Part shown: one piece after another, positions 36,969-47,509 of the stretch
Layout: every line of letters starts with the position of its first letter
How positions within the stretch are numbered: the first letter of the stretch is position 1
Assembly: GCF_018069875.1 (NCBI RefSeq)
Contig: NZ_JAGQDF010000002.1
Coordinates: forward strand, 248,001 to 312,000
Direction of reading: 5' to 3'
Source of the DNA: Ideonella alba
GTDB taxonomy: Bacteria > Pseudomonadota > Gammaproteobacteria > Burkholderiales > Burkholderiaceae_C
DNA length: 64,000 nucleotides
Notes under the pieces: generated by a model
Database searches by the model: none
What the model was told of the DNA's origin: nothing
The model's input: only the letters and a program-made list of their open reading frames with translations
Translations under genes and position numbers: made by a program

Positions 36969-38801
36969 TCAGAACCAGGCGTCCTGCATCTCGCGGCAGA
37001 CCGCCTCGCGGCTGCTGACCACGCCCAGCCAGGCGTCGATCTTGGGCAGCTCGTAAACGTGGAAGAAACGCAGCGCCGACAGCAGGCCGGCGTTGCGCGC
37101 GCGCTCAGCGTCGCTGGCCGGCGCGGCGGCGCGGGCCGCCAGGCCCAGCTCCAGCCACACCCAGGCCAGCACCACGTGGCCGAAGGCCTGCAGGTAGGGC
37201 GTGGCATTGGCCAGCGCCTCCTCGGGCACACCGGTGGACCAGGCCGCCTTGGTGGCGGCGCCCAGGCGCTGCACCGCGCCGCCCAGCGCGGGCACGTAGG
37301 TGGCCAACTGCTCGTCCTGGCCGGCGCGGGCCAGCGTGTCGCTGATGCGCTCAGCCAGCAGCTTCAGCCCGGCACCGCCCTGCATCACCACCTTGCGGCC
37401 CAGCAGGTCCAGCGCCTGGATGCCGTGCGTGCCCTCGTGGATCATGTTCAGGCGCTGGTCGCGCCAGTACTGCTCGACCGGGAAGTCGCGGGTGTAGCCG
37501 TAGCCGCCATGCACCTGGATCGCCAGCGAGTTGCCCTCCAGGCACCACTCGCTGGGCCAGCTCTTGGCGATGGGGGTGAGCACCTCCAGCAGCAACGCGG
37601 CCTCGGCACTGGCCGCGGGCGTGCCGGTGTGCTTCTCGTCAACCAGGCGGGCGCAGTACAGGCACAGCGCCAGCGCCCCCTCGGCATAGGCCTTCTGGGC
37701 CAGCAGCATGCGCTTGATGTCGGCGTGTTCGATCAGCAGCGACTGCGGCTTCGAGGCATCCTTGCCGCCATCCCCGATCGGCCGCCCCTGCGGCCGCTGC
37801 CGCGCATAGGCCAGCGCCGCCTCGTAGCCGGCCATGCCCAGCATCGCCGCCGACAGGCCGATGGCAATGCGCGCCTCGTTCATCATGTGGAACATGCAGC
37901 GCAGGCCCTCGCCCGGCGCACCCACGCGGTAACCGATCGCGCCGGCAGCGCCGCGCACCGGGTACTTGCCTTCGCCGAAGTTCAGCAGCGTGTTGGTGGT
38001 GCCGCGCCAGCCGCACTTGTGGTTCAGACCGGCCAGGGCCACGTCATTGCGCTCGCCGGTCAACCGACCCGTGGTGTCCACCAGCTTCTTGGGCACGATG
38101 AACAGCGAGATGCCCTTGACGCCGGGCACCAGTTGGCCATCCGGCCCGGGGATCTTGGCCAGCACCAGGTGGACGATGTTCTCGGTCAGTTCGTGCTCAC
38201 CGGCCGAGATCCACATCTTGTTGCCGCGCAGGCGGTAGCGCGGGCCCAGCGGGTCGTCCTGGAAATCGGCGCCATCCGGCTCGGCGCGGGTGGCGATGTC
38301 CGACAGGCTGGAGCCCGCCTGCGGCTCGGACAGGCACATCGTGCCGGCCCAGCGGCCGCTGAACTCGTTGTGGGCGAAGACCTGCTGCTGCGCGGGCGTG
38401 CCATGCGCCATCAGCAGGTTGGCGTTGCCGCTGGTCAGCATGCCCGCGCCAATGCTGGCTGAGGCCTTCGCGAAGAAGGCGTTGGCCGCTGCCTCCACCG
38501 CGTAGGGCAGTTGCATGCCGCCGATGTCGTAGTCCTGCGCCGCGGCCAGCATGCCGCTGCCGGCGTAGGCCGCCCAGGCGTCGTGCGTGGCCTGCGGCAG
38601 GTGGACCTTCTCGCCGTCGAAGGACGGCTCCTGGGTGTCGACCAGACGGTTGAAGGGGGCGTACTTCTCGCGCGCGATGCGCTCGCAGGTGTCCAGCACC
38701 TGGGCGAAGGTCTCGGCGCTGTGGTCGGCGAATCGCTGGCGCTCGGCCAGAGAGGCCACCTTCAGCCAGTCGTTCAGCAGGAAATCGACGATCGGACGCA
38801 T
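36969..38801 (-). CDS. Acyl-CoA dehydrogenase, long C-terminal-extension type
   Basis: 610 residues, the longer class of acyl-CoA dehydrogenase with an additional C-terminal domain (about 480-610), as in DmdC / FadE5-type proteins. FAD/substrate core: MCLSEPQAGSSLSDIATRAE, RGNKMWISAGEHELTENIVH. The catalytic Glu lies in NMIHEGTHGIQALDLLGRKV (about 435). Passes electrons to ETF, which ETF-QO (55133-56815) re-oxidises; both share an operator-like motif. Chain-length specificity is not predictable. Confidence 0.94.
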   Translation of the reverse strand: MRPIVDFLLNDWLKVASLAERQRFADHSAETFAQVLDTCERIAREKYAPFNRLVDTQEPSFDGEKVHLPQATHDAWAAYAGSGMLAAAQDYDIGGMQLPYAVEAAANAFFAKASASIGAGMLTSGNANLLMAHGTPAQQQVFAHNEFSGRWAGTMCLSEPQAGSSLSDIATRAEPDGADFQDDPLGPRYRLRGNKMWISAGEHELTENIVHLVLAKIPGPDGQLVPGVKGISLFIVPKKLVDTTGRLTGERNDVALAGLNHKCGWRGTTNTLLNFGEGKYPVRGAAGAIGYRVGAPGEGLRCMFHMMNEARIAIGLSAAMLGMAGYEAALAYARQRPQGRPIGDGGKDASKPQSLLIEHADIKRMLLAQKAYAEGALALCLYCARLVDEKHTGTPAASAEAALLLEVLTPIAKSWPSEWCLEGNSLAIQVHGGYGYTRDFPVEQYWRDQRLNMIHEGTHGIQALDLLGRKVVMQGGAGLKLLAERISDTLARAGQDEQLATYVPALGGAVQRLGAATKAAWSTGVPEEALANATPYLQAFGHVVLAWVWLELGLAARAAAPASDAERARNAGLLSALRFFHVYELPKIDAWLGVVSSREAVCREMQDAWF

Positions 38802-38829
38802 GCGCCCTCCTCTGTTCGGTGTCGGGCGC

Positions 38830-39249
38830 TCAGCGCCGGTCGTAGGGCACCACGGCCATCGTCGCCGAGGCCTTCAGCACCAGCGTGCGGTCGCCCTCGC
38901 GCTCGGCCCAGACCTCGGCCTCGGTGAAGCTCAGCGTGCGGCCGGGCTTGACCACCCAGGCCTCGCAGACCAGGCGCTCGCCATCGGCCGGACGCAGCAG
39001 GCTCACCTTCAGGTCGGCGGTCAGCACCCAGTGGCCCTCGGCCACCAGGGTCTGCGCGGCCGAGCCCATCGCGTGATCGGCCAGCGTGGTCTGCACGCCC
39101 GCGTGGGCGTGGCCACTGTGCTGGCGGAAGCGGTCCTGCATCGGCAGCACGGCGGTCACGCGGCCCGGCGACACGGCCGTGGGCTCCGCCCCCAGGTCAC
39201 GCATGAAGGGCGAGAGCTGGAAGAAGCGGCGCAGCGTGTCCAGGTCCAT
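38830..39249 (-). CDS. PaaI-family thioesterase (second hotdog)
   Basis: 139 residues. SGHAHAGVQTTLADHAMGSA near residue 50 is the hotdog HxHxGV-type catalytic strand, with WVLTADLKVSLLRPADGERL after it. Two bases separate its ATG from the stop of the third thioesterase gene upstream. Full length. Substrate unknown. Confidence 0.87.
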   Translation of the reverse strand: MDLDTLRRFFQLSPFMRDLGAEPTAVSPGRVTAVLPMQDRFRQHSGHAHAGVQTTLADHAMGSAAQTLVAEGHWVLTADLKVSLLRPADGERLVCEAWVVKPGRTLSFTEAEVWAEREGDRTLVLKASATMAVVPYDRR

Positions 39250-39251
39250 GC

Positions 39252-39689
39252 TCAGCCGCCCTCACCCAGGCGCACGATCGTGCCCTGCGCCAGCGCACAC
39301 AGCTTCTCGACGCCATCGACCACCGCGTAGACCTCGCAGCGCGCCACGCTCTGCGCCTTGCCGGTGGCTTCGGCGCGGGCGCGGACCACCAGGCGCTGGC
39401 CCAGCGCCGGGCGCACGTAGTTGATCTTGAACTCCGAGGTCACTACCGGCACCTGCATGGCGGTGCCGCCGGCGTAGGTCAGCGCGTTGTCGGCCAGGTA
39501 GCTGACCACGCCGCCATGGGCGAAGCCGTGCTGCTGCTTGAGCTCATCGCGCAGCGGCAGTTGCAGTTCCACCTGACCCGGCGACAGCGCCGTCAGCTCG
39601 GCCCCCAGCAGGCCGCTGAAGGGCTGCTTCGCCAGGATCTCCCGGCCCATCTGCAGGAAGACCTCGGGACTGACGCGCGGCTCGGTCAT
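39252..39689 (-). CDS. PaaI-family thioesterase (third hotdog)
   Basis: 145 residues. QHGFAHGGVVSYLADNALTY near 55-75 is the catalytic hotdog motif; VTSEFKINYVRPALGQRLVV follows. Diverged from its neighbour at 38830, so a tandem but not recent duplication. ATG 39689 (MTEPRVSPEVFLQMGREIL) chosen because the upstream in-frame extension would run through the hairpins in the thiolase gap. Confidence 0.87.
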   Translation of the reverse strand: MTEPRVSPEVFLQMGREILAKQPFSGLLGAELTALSPGQVELQLPLRDELKQQHGFAHGGVVSYLADNALTYAGGTAMQVPVVTSEFKINYVRPALGQRLVVRARAEATGKAQSVARCEVYAVVDGVEKLCALAQGTIVRLGEGG

Positions 39690-39691
39690 GT

Positions 39692-39740
39692 CAGGTCCGC
39701 CCGGCCGTCCCGAAGGACCTGAGCGCCCCCTTGGGGGGCA
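39692..39740. repeat. Intergenic double hairpin
   Basis: CAGGTCC (39692-39698) pairs with GGACCTG (39715-39721), and CCCCC-TT-GGGGG follows (39726-39737). The minus-strand reading GCCCCCCAAGGGGGC plus CCTTCGGGACGGCC resembles a dispersed intergenic hairpin common in Comamonadaceae and relatives. No T-run, so it probably processes or stabilises the operon mRNA. Confidence 0.6.
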
Positions 39741-39769
39741 GCGATCAACATGAGCGTGGGGGCCACAGG

Positions 39770-40945
<1,176 letters not shown>

Positions 40946-40976
40946 GGTGTGTCCTGGGTTGCGTTGGAGGCGTGGA

Positions 40977-43070
40977 TCAGGAGAAGCTCTTGCCTTCGGC
41001 GGCCAGCTGGGCCAGCAGCGGCGCGGGCTGCCAGAACTCGGCGTCGTCGTGCGGGTTCTTGGCGAAGCGCTTCATCGCCTGCACGACGTTCCACAGGCCC
41101 AGCGTGTCGGCATAGCACATCGGACCGCCGCGGTGCAGCGGGAAGCCATAGCCGGTCAGGTAGACCATGTCGACGTCGGAAGCGCGGTTGGCGATGCCCT
41201 CCTCCAGCAGCTTGGCGGCTTCGTTGACCAGCGCGAAGACCAGGCGCTGGACGATTTCCTCGTCGCTGATCTGGCGCGGCGTGATGCCCAGCTCGGCCCG
41301 GTGCTTCTCGATCATCTCGGTCACCACGGCCGAGGGGATGGCGTCGCGCTTGCCCGGCACGTAGTCGTACCAGCCGGCGCCGGTCTTCTGGCCGTAGCGG
41401 CCCAGCTCGCACAGCAGGTCGGCGGTCTTGGAGTAGCGCAGATTGGGCTTCTCCAGGTAGCGGCGCTTGCGGATGTACCAGCCGATGTCATTGCCCGCCA
41501 GGTCGCCCATGCGGAACGGACCCATCGCGAAGCCGAACTTCTCGACCGCCTTGTCCACCTGCTGCGGCGTGCAGCCCTCTTCCAGCAGGAAGCCGGCCTG
41601 GCGGCTGTACTGCTCGATCATGCGGTTGCCGATGAAGCCATCGCACACGCCCGAGACCACGCAGGTCTTGCGGATCTTCTTGCCCAGCTGCATCACCGTG
41701 GCCAGCACGTCCTTGGCGGTGGCCGCGCCACGCACCACTTCCAGCAGCTTCATCACGTTGGCGGGGCTGAAGAAATGCATGCCCACCACGTCCTGCGGAC
41801 GCTTCGTGAAGGCGGCGATCTTGTTGAGGTCCAGCGTGGAGGTGTTGGAGGCCAGGATGGCGCCGGGCTTCATCACCGCATCGAGTTGTTCGAACACCGC
41901 CTTCTTGACGTCCAGGTCCTCGAACACGGCTTCGATCACCAGGTCGGCATCGCCGATGTCGGCGTAGCTCAGCGTGGTGCTCAGCAGCGCCATGCGCTGC
42001 TCGTATTTGTCGGCCTTGAGCTTGCCCTTCTTGACCTGGGCCTCGTAGTTCTTGCGGATGGTGGCGATGCCGCGGTCCAGCGCGTCCTGTTTCATCTCGA
42101 GGATGACCACCGGGATGCCGGCGTTCAGGAAGTTCATGCTGATGCCGCCGCCCATCGTGCCAGCGCCGATCACCGCGACCTTGTTGATGGCGCGCACCGG
42201 GGTGTCCTCGGGCACGTCGGGGATCTTGCTGGCGGCGCGCTCGGCGAAGAAGGCATGGCGCAGCGCCTTGCACTCGGGCGTGAACATCAGCGCGGTGAAG
42301 ATCTCGCGCTCGAACACCATGCCCTCGTCGAACTTCTTGCTGATCGAGGCCTCGACGGCGTCCACGCACTTGGCCGGCGCCGGGAAGTTCTTCGCCATGC
42401 CCTTGACCATGTTGCGGGCGAACTGGAAGTAGCCGTCCGGGTTCTCGTGGAGCACCTTCAGGTCGCGCACCAGCGGCAGCGGCCGCACATCGGCCTTCTC
42501 CAGCGCGAAGGCGATGGCGCCGTCCAGCAGATCGCCTTCGATGACCTTGTCAAAGAGCTTCTGGCCCGGCAGGCTGGCCAGCAGCTCGCTCTTGACCGGA
42601 TCGCCCGAGACGATGATGTTCAGCGCGGTTTCCACGCCCAGCACGCGCGGCAGGCGCTGCGTGCCGCCGGCGCCCGGGATCAGACCGATCTTCACCTCGG
42701 GCAGCGCGATGTTGGCGCCAGGCGCCGTCACCCGGTAGTGGCAGCCCAGCGCCAGCTCCAGGCCGCCGCCCATGGCCACCGTGTGCACCGCGGCCACCAC
42801 CGGCTTGCTGCACAGCTCGCAGGCGCGGATCAGGTCGAGCAGGTTGGGCGCGGCGGTGGCCTTGGGCGAGCCGAACTCCTTGATGTCAGCACCGCCGGAG
42901 AAGGCCTTGCCGGCGCCGGTGATCACCACCGCCTGGATCGCCGGGTCGGCATCGGCCTGCTCCAGGCCCTGCGCCACACCCACCCGGGTGGCGTAGCCCA
43001 GGCCATTGACCGGCGGGTTGTCCAGCGTGATCACGGCCACCGGGCCTCGGGTCTCGTAGCGTGCAGTCAT
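40977..43070 (-). CDS. Bifunctional enoyl-CoA hydratase / 3-hydroxyacyl-CoA dehydrogenase
   Basis: 697 residues, FadB/FadJ-like trifunctional-type protein. N-terminal crotonase fold (about 1-190): [33 protein letters not shown]. 3-hydroxyacyl-CoA dehydrogenase NAD domain (about 295-475): [54 protein letters not shown]. Two C-terminal HADH domains follow. Hydrates enoyl-CoA and oxidises the product. First gene of the operon; an operator-like palindrome lies 36 bases upstream of ATG 43070. Confidence 0.95.
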   Translation of the reverse strand: MTARYETRGPVAVITLDNPPVNGLGYATRVGVAQGLEQADADPAIQAVVITGAGKAFSGGADIKEFGSPKATAAPNLLDLIRACELCSKPVVAAVHTVAMGGGLELALGCHYRVTAPGANIALPEVKIGLIPGAGGTQRLPRVLGVETALNIIVSGDPVKSELLASLPGQKLFDKVIEGDLLDGAIAFALEKADVRPLPLVRDLKVLHENPDGYFQFARNMVKGMAKNFPAPAKCVDAVEASISKKFDEGMVFEREIFTALMFTPECKALRHAFFAERAASKIPDVPEDTPVRAINKVAVIGAGTMGGGISMNFLNAGIPVVILEMKQDALDRGIATIRKNYEAQVKKGKLKADKYEQRMALLSTTLSYADIGDADLVIEAVFEDLDVKKAVFEQLDAVMKPGAILASNTSTLDLNKIAAFTKRPQDVVGMHFFSPANVMKLLEVVRGAATAKDVLATVMQLGKKIRKTCVVSGVCDGFIGNRMIEQYSRQAGFLLEEGCTPQQVDKAVEKFGFAMGPFRMGDLAGNDIGWYIRKRRYLEKPNLRYSKTADLLCELGRYGQKTGAGWYDYVPGKRDAIPSAVVTEMIEKHRAELGITPRQISDEEIVQRLVFALVNEAAKLLEEGIANRASDVDMVYLTGYGFPLHRGGPMCYADTLGLWNVVQAMKRFAKNPHDDAEFWQPAPLLAQLAAEGKSFS

Positions 43071-43100
43071 GTCGGCGTGTCCTTGGAAAGGGAAAGACGC

Positions 43101-43119
43101 AAATAGAACGATCGTTCGA
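43101..43119 (-). promoter_or_regulatory. Palindromic operator-like site upstream of the fad operon
   Basis: The core GAACGATCGTTC (43106-43117) is a perfect 12-bp palindrome of the kind bound by TetR-family repressors. Read in the operon direction, TCGAACGATCGTTCTATTT matches the site at 55042-55060 before ETF-QO at 17 of 19 positions. A TAGAAT hexamer (-10 like) adjoins it, so binding would block the promoter. A FadP/PsrA-type fatty-acid regulator is the likely reader; none is encoded here. Confidence 0.7.
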
Positions 43120-43296
43120 TTCTATGGACAAGCCATCGGCACCAGCGTCACGCCAGCGACAGGCGGCCTCCTCATTAACCCTGATGTGCATCGACACACA
43201 AGGGCGGCGACACATCCGGTCACACGGCTGCGGCTTGCGCAGGGCGGGGTATGCCTACATCATGTGCAAAACGACCATTTCATGAAGGGATGACCG

Positions 43297-44385
43297 ATGC
43301 GTGCCACCACCTCCCCAGGCCTTCGCCAGGCCATGAACCCCACCCACTGGCTGTTGGTGGGTGCACTGACGGCAGCCCTGACGTGGCCCGCGGCCGGACA
43401 GGCGGCCACCTCTGTGCAGGACCTGGGCGGACTCTATGCCGGCGGCTCCTCATCGGCCTTGGCCTTGAGCCAGTCCGGGCAAGCCATCGGCATCGCCATG
43501 CGCGACGGTGACTTCCAGACCATCAACGCCGTGTGGTCGCCCAGCGGCAGCATCAGCGCCCTGCCCGATTGCTGCAGCGCCTTCCTGGCGATGCCGGCAG
43601 CGATCAACCGCAGCGGTGTGGCGGTGGGATCGCACCAGGCCACGCGGGACCACTGGGCGGCGGTGAAATGGGCTGCCGATGGCAGCGCACAGTACCTGCC
43701 GTCGCTTGGCAGTTACGGCCTGGCTCGGGCGTTCGCCATCAACGACGCTGGGCAAGCAGTGGGCTCCTCGGTCACCGACAGCTTCGCCCAGCGCGCCGTG
43801 CGCTGGAACCCCGATGGCAGCGTCACCCAGCTGGGCGAGATGGGGTCGCCGGACCCGGGCTACCTGGCCTTCCACGAAGCCCACGGCATCAGCAACAAGG
43901 GCGTGGTGGTGGGCACCGCCCTGGTCGGATCGGCCTTCCGGGCCTTTTCCTGGAAGGGTGGCCTGTTCACCGATCTGGGCCTGGGCAATGCCACGCATGT
44001 CAACGACAAAGGTCTGATCGCCGGTCTGGCCCCGGGCCGCATCCCGGTGGTCTGGAAGAAGGGCACGATGCGCTACCTGCCCGGCCGCGATGGCGGCAAG
44101 CGTGCCTATGGCCACGAGGTGCTGGGCATCAACAACCTGGGCGACATGGTCGGCTTCGGCCCATCGCCCGGTGTGGGCGTGCACTCGATCGCCGTGCTGT
44201 GGCGCGGTGGCGCTGCCATCACGCTGGGCCACTACCCTGGGGGCACGCACAGTGTGGCCACCGGCATCAATGACACCGGCATGATCGTCGGCTACGGCAA
44301 CCTGGTTGATGGCGGCCCGATGCGCGCGCTGCGCTGGACGGTGACCAGCACCAGCATTCAGGTCGAACTGGCACCGGTGCATTGA
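43297..44385 (+). CDS. Secreted HAF-repeat protein
   Basis: 362 residues. Signal peptide: hydrophobic WLLVGALTAALTWPAAGQA after a short positive N-region (MRATTSPGLRQAMNPTH). The rest contains at least six similar units of about 45-55 residues with AINxxGxxVG turns (AINRSGVAVGSH, AINDAGQAVGSS, GISNKGVVVGTA, HVNDKGLIAGLA, GINNLGDMVGFG, GINDTGMIVGYG), as in HAF-repeat extracellular proteins, probably a beta-propeller. ATG 43297 follows AAGGGATGACCG; an internal ATG at 43333 is possible. Function unknown; likely exported. Confidence 0.8.
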   Translation: MRATTSPGLRQAMNPTHWLLVGALTAALTWPAAGQAATSVQDLGGLYAGGSSSALALSQSGQAIGIAMRDGDFQTINAVWSPSGSISALPDCCSAFLAMPAAINRSGVAVGSHQATRDHWAAVKWAADGSAQYLPSLGSYGLARAFAINDAGQAVGSSVTDSFAQRAVRWNPDGSVTQLGEMGSPDPGYLAFHEAHGISNKGVVVGTALVGSAFRAFSWKGGLFTDLGLGNATHVNDKGLIAGLAPGRIPVVWKKGTMRYLPGRDGGKRAYGHEVLGINNLGDMVGFGPSPGVGVHSIAVLWRGGAAITLGHYPGGTHSVATGINDTGMIVGYGNLVDGGPMRALRWTVTSTSIQVELAPVH

Positions 44386-44421
44386 CTCGTCGGCGGGGAG
44401 CCTGCGCGAGGCTCCCGCCAC

Positions 44422-45129
44422 TCACACCTCCAGCCACTCCTTGCGCACATAGCTGTCGGCCTTCAGCCCGGCCGGCGTGCCTTCGAAGACGATGCGGCCG
44501 TGGCCCATCACCAGGCAGCGCTCGGACACCTCCAGCGCAATCGTCAGCTTCTGCTCCACCAGCAGCACGCTGATGCCGCGGCGCTTCAATTCCCGCAGGT
44601 ACTCGGCCACCAGCTCGACAATCTTCGGCGCCAGCCCTTCGGTGGGCTCGTCGATCATGATCAGGTCGGGGTCGCCCATCAGGGTGCGGCACAGGGTCAG
44701 CATCTGCTGCTCGCCGCCCGAGAGCACGCCGGCCTCGGTGTGCTGGCGCTCCTTCAGGCGCGGGAACAGACCGTACATGTCGTCGATCTGCCAGCGCGTG
44801 CTCTTGCGGCCCGACTTCTCACCCAGCAGCAGGTTCTGGTGCACGGTCAGCTTGGGGAAGATGTCGCGGTTCTCGGGCACGTAGCCAATGCCGCGGTGGG
44901 CGATCTCGAAGGCCTTGCGGCCCGTGATCTGTTCACCGCGCCAGGCGATGCCGCCGGTGGCGTCCACCAGGCCCATGATGGCCTTGACGGTGGTGGAACG
45001 GCCGGATCCGTTGCGGCCCAGCAGGCTGACGATCTCGCCCTCGCCCACCGCCATCGACACGCCATGCAGCACATGGCTCTTGCCGTAGTAAGCGTGGACA
45101 TTGTCCAGCTTCAGCAGTTCGCTGCTCAT
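44422..45129 (-). CDS. livF: Branched-chain amino acid ABC transporter ATPase LivF
   Basis: 235 residues, cytoplasmic ATPase. Signature LSGGEQQMLTLCRTLMGDPD, Walker B LIMIDEPTEGLAP and the H-loop region are intact. The Walker A reads GRNGSGRST, with Arg replacing the near-universal Lys; this variant exists, as I recall, in some betaproteobacterial LivF-like proteins. Start ATG 45129; a GTG at 45135 overlaps the livG stop (GTGA) and is an alternative giving MTMSSELL. Last gene of livKHMGF. Confidence 0.92.
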   Translation of the reverse strand: MSSELLKLDNVHAYYGKSHVLHGVSMAVGEGEIVSLLGRNGSGRSTTVKAIMGLVDATGGIAWRGEQITGRKAFEIAHRGIGYVPENRDIFPKLTVHQNLLLGEKSGRKSTRWQIDDMYGLFPRLKERQHTEAGVLSGGEQQMLTLCRTLMGDPDLIMIDEPTEGLAPKIVELVAEYLRELKRRGISVLLVEQKLTIALEVSERCLVMGHGRIVFEGTPAGLKADSYVRKEWLEV

Positions 45130-45131
45130 CG

Positions 45132-45932
45132 TCACGCTCCCGCCGCCTGGGTCTCGGCCAGCACGCTGCCCAGGTAGGCCTCCTGCACCTTGGCGTTGGC
45201 GCGCACCGCTTCGGGGGTGTCGAAGGCGATCACCTCGCCGTAGACCACCACCGCGATGCGGTCCGCCAGGCCGAAGACCACGCCCATGTCGTGCTCCACG
45301 GTCAGCAGGGTCTTGCCCTCGGTGACCTCGCGGATCAGCTGGATGAAGCGCTTGGTCTCGCTCTTGCTCATGCCGGCGGTGGGTTCGTCCAGCAGGATCA
45401 CGCTGGAGCCGCCGGCGATGGTGATGCCGATCTCCAGCGCGCGCTGCTCGGCATAGGTCAGGTTCATCGCCAGCTGGTCGCGCCGCCTGTCGAGCTTGAT
45501 CATCTCCAGCACTTCCTCGGCGCGGTCATTGACCTCGTGCAGGTCGGCCAGGAAACGCCAGAAGCTGTAGCGCTGCTTCATCGACCACAGCACGGCGCAG
45601 CGCAGGTTCTCGAACACGCTCAGGCGCGTGAACAGGTTGCTGACCTGGAAGCTGCGCGACAGACCGCGGCGGTTGATTTCGTAGGGCGCCAGGCCGTCGA
45701 TGCGCTGACCATGCAGGCGGATCTCGCCGCTGGACAGGCCGAAGCGGCCCGAGATCAGGTTGAACAGCGTGGACTTGCCCGCGCCATTGGGGCCGATGAT
45801 GGCCACGCGCTCACCGGGCTTCACCTGCAGCGTGGCGCCGCGGATGATCTCGGTCTTGCCGAAGCGCTTGTAAGCGTCCAGCAACTCCAGCGCGTAGGGG
45901 GCCGAGGATGGGCTCTGGGTGGGCGCGTTCAC
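45132..45932 (-). CDS. livG: Branched-chain amino acid ABC transporter ATPase LivG
   Basis: 266 residues. Walker A IGPNGAGKSTLFNLISG, LivG-type long D-loop/signature MNLTYAEQRALEIGITIAGG, Walker B SVILLDEPTAGMSKSE, H-loop TVEHDMGVVFGLADRIAV. GTG 45932 (MNAPTQSPSSAPYALELLDA) overlaps the livM TGA by four bases; the longer upstream in-frame start lies deep inside livM. Pairs with LivF to power LivHM. Confidence 0.94.
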   Translation of the reverse strand: MNAPTQSPSSAPYALELLDAYKRFGKTEIIRGATLQVKPGERVAIIGPNGAGKSTLFNLISGRFGLSSGEIRLHGQRIDGLAPYEINRRGLSRSFQVSNLFTRLSVFENLRCAVLWSMKQRYSFWRFLADLHEVNDRAEEVLEMIKLDRRRDQLAMNLTYAEQRALEIGITIAGGSSVILLDEPTAGMSKSETKRFIQLIREVTEGKTLLTVEHDMGVVFGLADRIAVVVYGEVIAFDTPEAVRANAKVQEAYLGSVLAETQAAGA

Positions 45933-47236
45933 AGCGTCTCCCTCCGCTTGATCTCTTTCTCGATGTCTTCCTGCACCTCGCCCCATTCATGGGCGAAGTG
46001 GCGCCGCGCCAGTTCGAACAAGCCCACGCCGGTGAGCGTGACGAAGACGGCGCCAGCCCAGGCATCGGTGCCGCTGGCGTCGATCATCGCGCCCATGAAG
46101 GGCAGCTTCGGCCCCAGCGCCGCATTGAGCTGCAGGTGGTAGATCATCTCGATCATCGCCGCCACGCCCAGCAGCACCGCCGCGCCGGCACCGCCCAGTG
46201 CCAGGTAGGCGGTCCACAGCTGGCGCAGCTTGCCAAAGGCGGCCACGCGCAGGTTCATCATGATCAGGCTGGCGAAGCCGCCGGGCGCATACATCACCAT
46301 CAGCACGAAGACCAGGCCCAGGTAGAGCAGCCAGGCCTTGGTGATCTCGGACAGCAGCGCCAGGGCCACGACCATCAGCACCGCGCCCAGGATGGGGCCG
46401 AAGAAGAAGGTCGCGCCGCCCAGGAAGACGAACAGCAGGTAGGCCCCGGAGCGGGCCGCGCCCACCACCTCGGCGGTGACGATCTCGAAGTTGATCGCCG
46501 CCAGGCCGCCCGAGATGCCCGCGAAGAAGCCCGAGATCATGAAGGCCAGGTAGCGCACACGCTGGGTCGAGTAGCCGATGAACTCGACCCGCTCGGGGTT
46601 GTCGCGCACCGCATTGAGCATCCGGCCCAGCGGCGTGCGCGTCAGCGCGAACAGCGCCGCCGTGCTGATGAAGCAGTAGACCGCGATCAGGTAGTAGACC
46701 TGGATCTGCGGTCCGAAGCTGATGCCCAGCACCTTCTCGCCGACCACCCGGTTACCCGAGACGCCGCCCTCACCGCCGAAGAACTCGGGGATCATCAGCG
46801 ACATCGACCACACCAGTTCGCTCACGCCCAGCGTGATCATCGCGAAGGTGGTGCCCGACTTCTTGGTGGTCACCCAGCCCAGCACCGCAGCGAAGAACAG
46901 GCCGCCCAGGCCTCCCACCAGCGGTACCAGGCTGACCGGCAGGCCCAGCGTGCCGGCGCCCACCTTGTTCAGGGTGTGGATTGCCAGGTAGGCGCCCAGA
47001 CCGCTGTAGACGGCGTGGCCGAAACTGAGCATGCCGCCCTGGCCCAGCAGCACGTTGTAGGCCAGGCAGACGATGATGCCGATGCCGATCTGGCTGAGCA
47101 TCGTCTGCCCGAAGCTGCTGGTCCACCACAGCGGGGCCACGGCCAGCGCCAGCGCATACAGGCCCCAGATCAGGATGCGCCCGACGTTCCAGGGCTTGAA
47201 GTGGAAGTTGGGGCGGGATTCGCGGGTGTGATGCAT
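45929..47236 (-). CDS. livM: Branched-chain amino acid ABC transporter permease LivM, C-terminally extended
   Basis: 435 residues, versus about 320-350 in usual LivM. Core permease: GQGGMLSFGHAVYSGLGAYL, YSTQRVRYLAFMISGFFAGI, GATFFFGPILGAVLMVVALA, eight or more hydrophobic helices. The last approximately 110 residues (from VAAFGKLRQLWTAYLALGGA) add two helices and an acidic/basic tail ending IEKEIKRRETL. ATG 47236; the 272-base gap upstream is filled by a large palindromic element. Confidence 0.92.
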   Translation of the reverse strand: MHHTRESRPNFHFKPWNVGRILIWGLYALALAVAPLWWTSSFGQTMLSQIGIGIIVCLAYNVLLGQGGMLSFGHAVYSGLGAYLAIHTLNKVGAGTLGLPVSLVPLVGGLGGLFFAAVLGWVTTKKSGTTFAMITLGVSELVWSMSLMIPEFFGGEGGVSGNRVVGEKVLGISFGPQIQVYYLIAVYCFISTAALFALTRTPLGRMLNAVRDNPERVEFIGYSTQRVRYLAFMISGFFAGISGGLAAINFEIVTAEVVGAARSGAYLLFVFLGGATFFFGPILGAVLMVVALALLSEITKAWLLYLGLVFVLMVMYAPGGFASLIMMNLRVAAFGKLRQLWTAYLALGGAGAAVLLGVAAMIEMIYHLQLNAALGPKLPFMGAMIDASGTDAWAGAVFVTLTGVGLFELARRHFAHEWGEVQEDIEKEIKRRETL

Positions 47237-47241
47237 GGCTC

Positions 47242-47509
47242 AGAGCCTGTGAAGACATGAATCGCGCCCGCGCCGGGGTGTCCCGAGGCCGTGGCGTAGG
47301 CGCGTCGTGCAGCCCGGGCTTGCTGCCCGGGCCAGCGGCGCAACACCCGCCACGGCCTCGGGACACCCCGGCCCTTCGGGTGGGGCCCCAGAAAGGCCCC
47401 ACTCGTCGTTGTGAAGCCTCGGCGGGGCCCAACCCCGCGTCGGCTTCACGTCTAGATTGGGGCCTTTCTGGGGCCCCACGCGGGCGTGATTCATGTCTTC
47501 ACAGGCTCT
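47242..47509. repeat. Large nested palindromic element between livH and livM
   Basis: The outer arms (47242-47263 and 47488-47509) are perfect 22-base inverted copies, extendable to 31 bases with one mismatch. Inside are two further long hairpins: a perfect 24-bp stem (47273-47296 / 47348-47371) capped by GCCCGGGC hairpins, and a perfect 22-bp stem (47380-47401 / 47458-47479) containing GTGAAGCC / GGCTTCAC and GCGGGG / CCCCGC stems. The element centres on 47375.5 and fills the livH-livM gap exactly, from the livH stop to just before the livM start. No ORF. Possibly a MITE-like insertion or a folded RNA. Confidence 0.85.
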
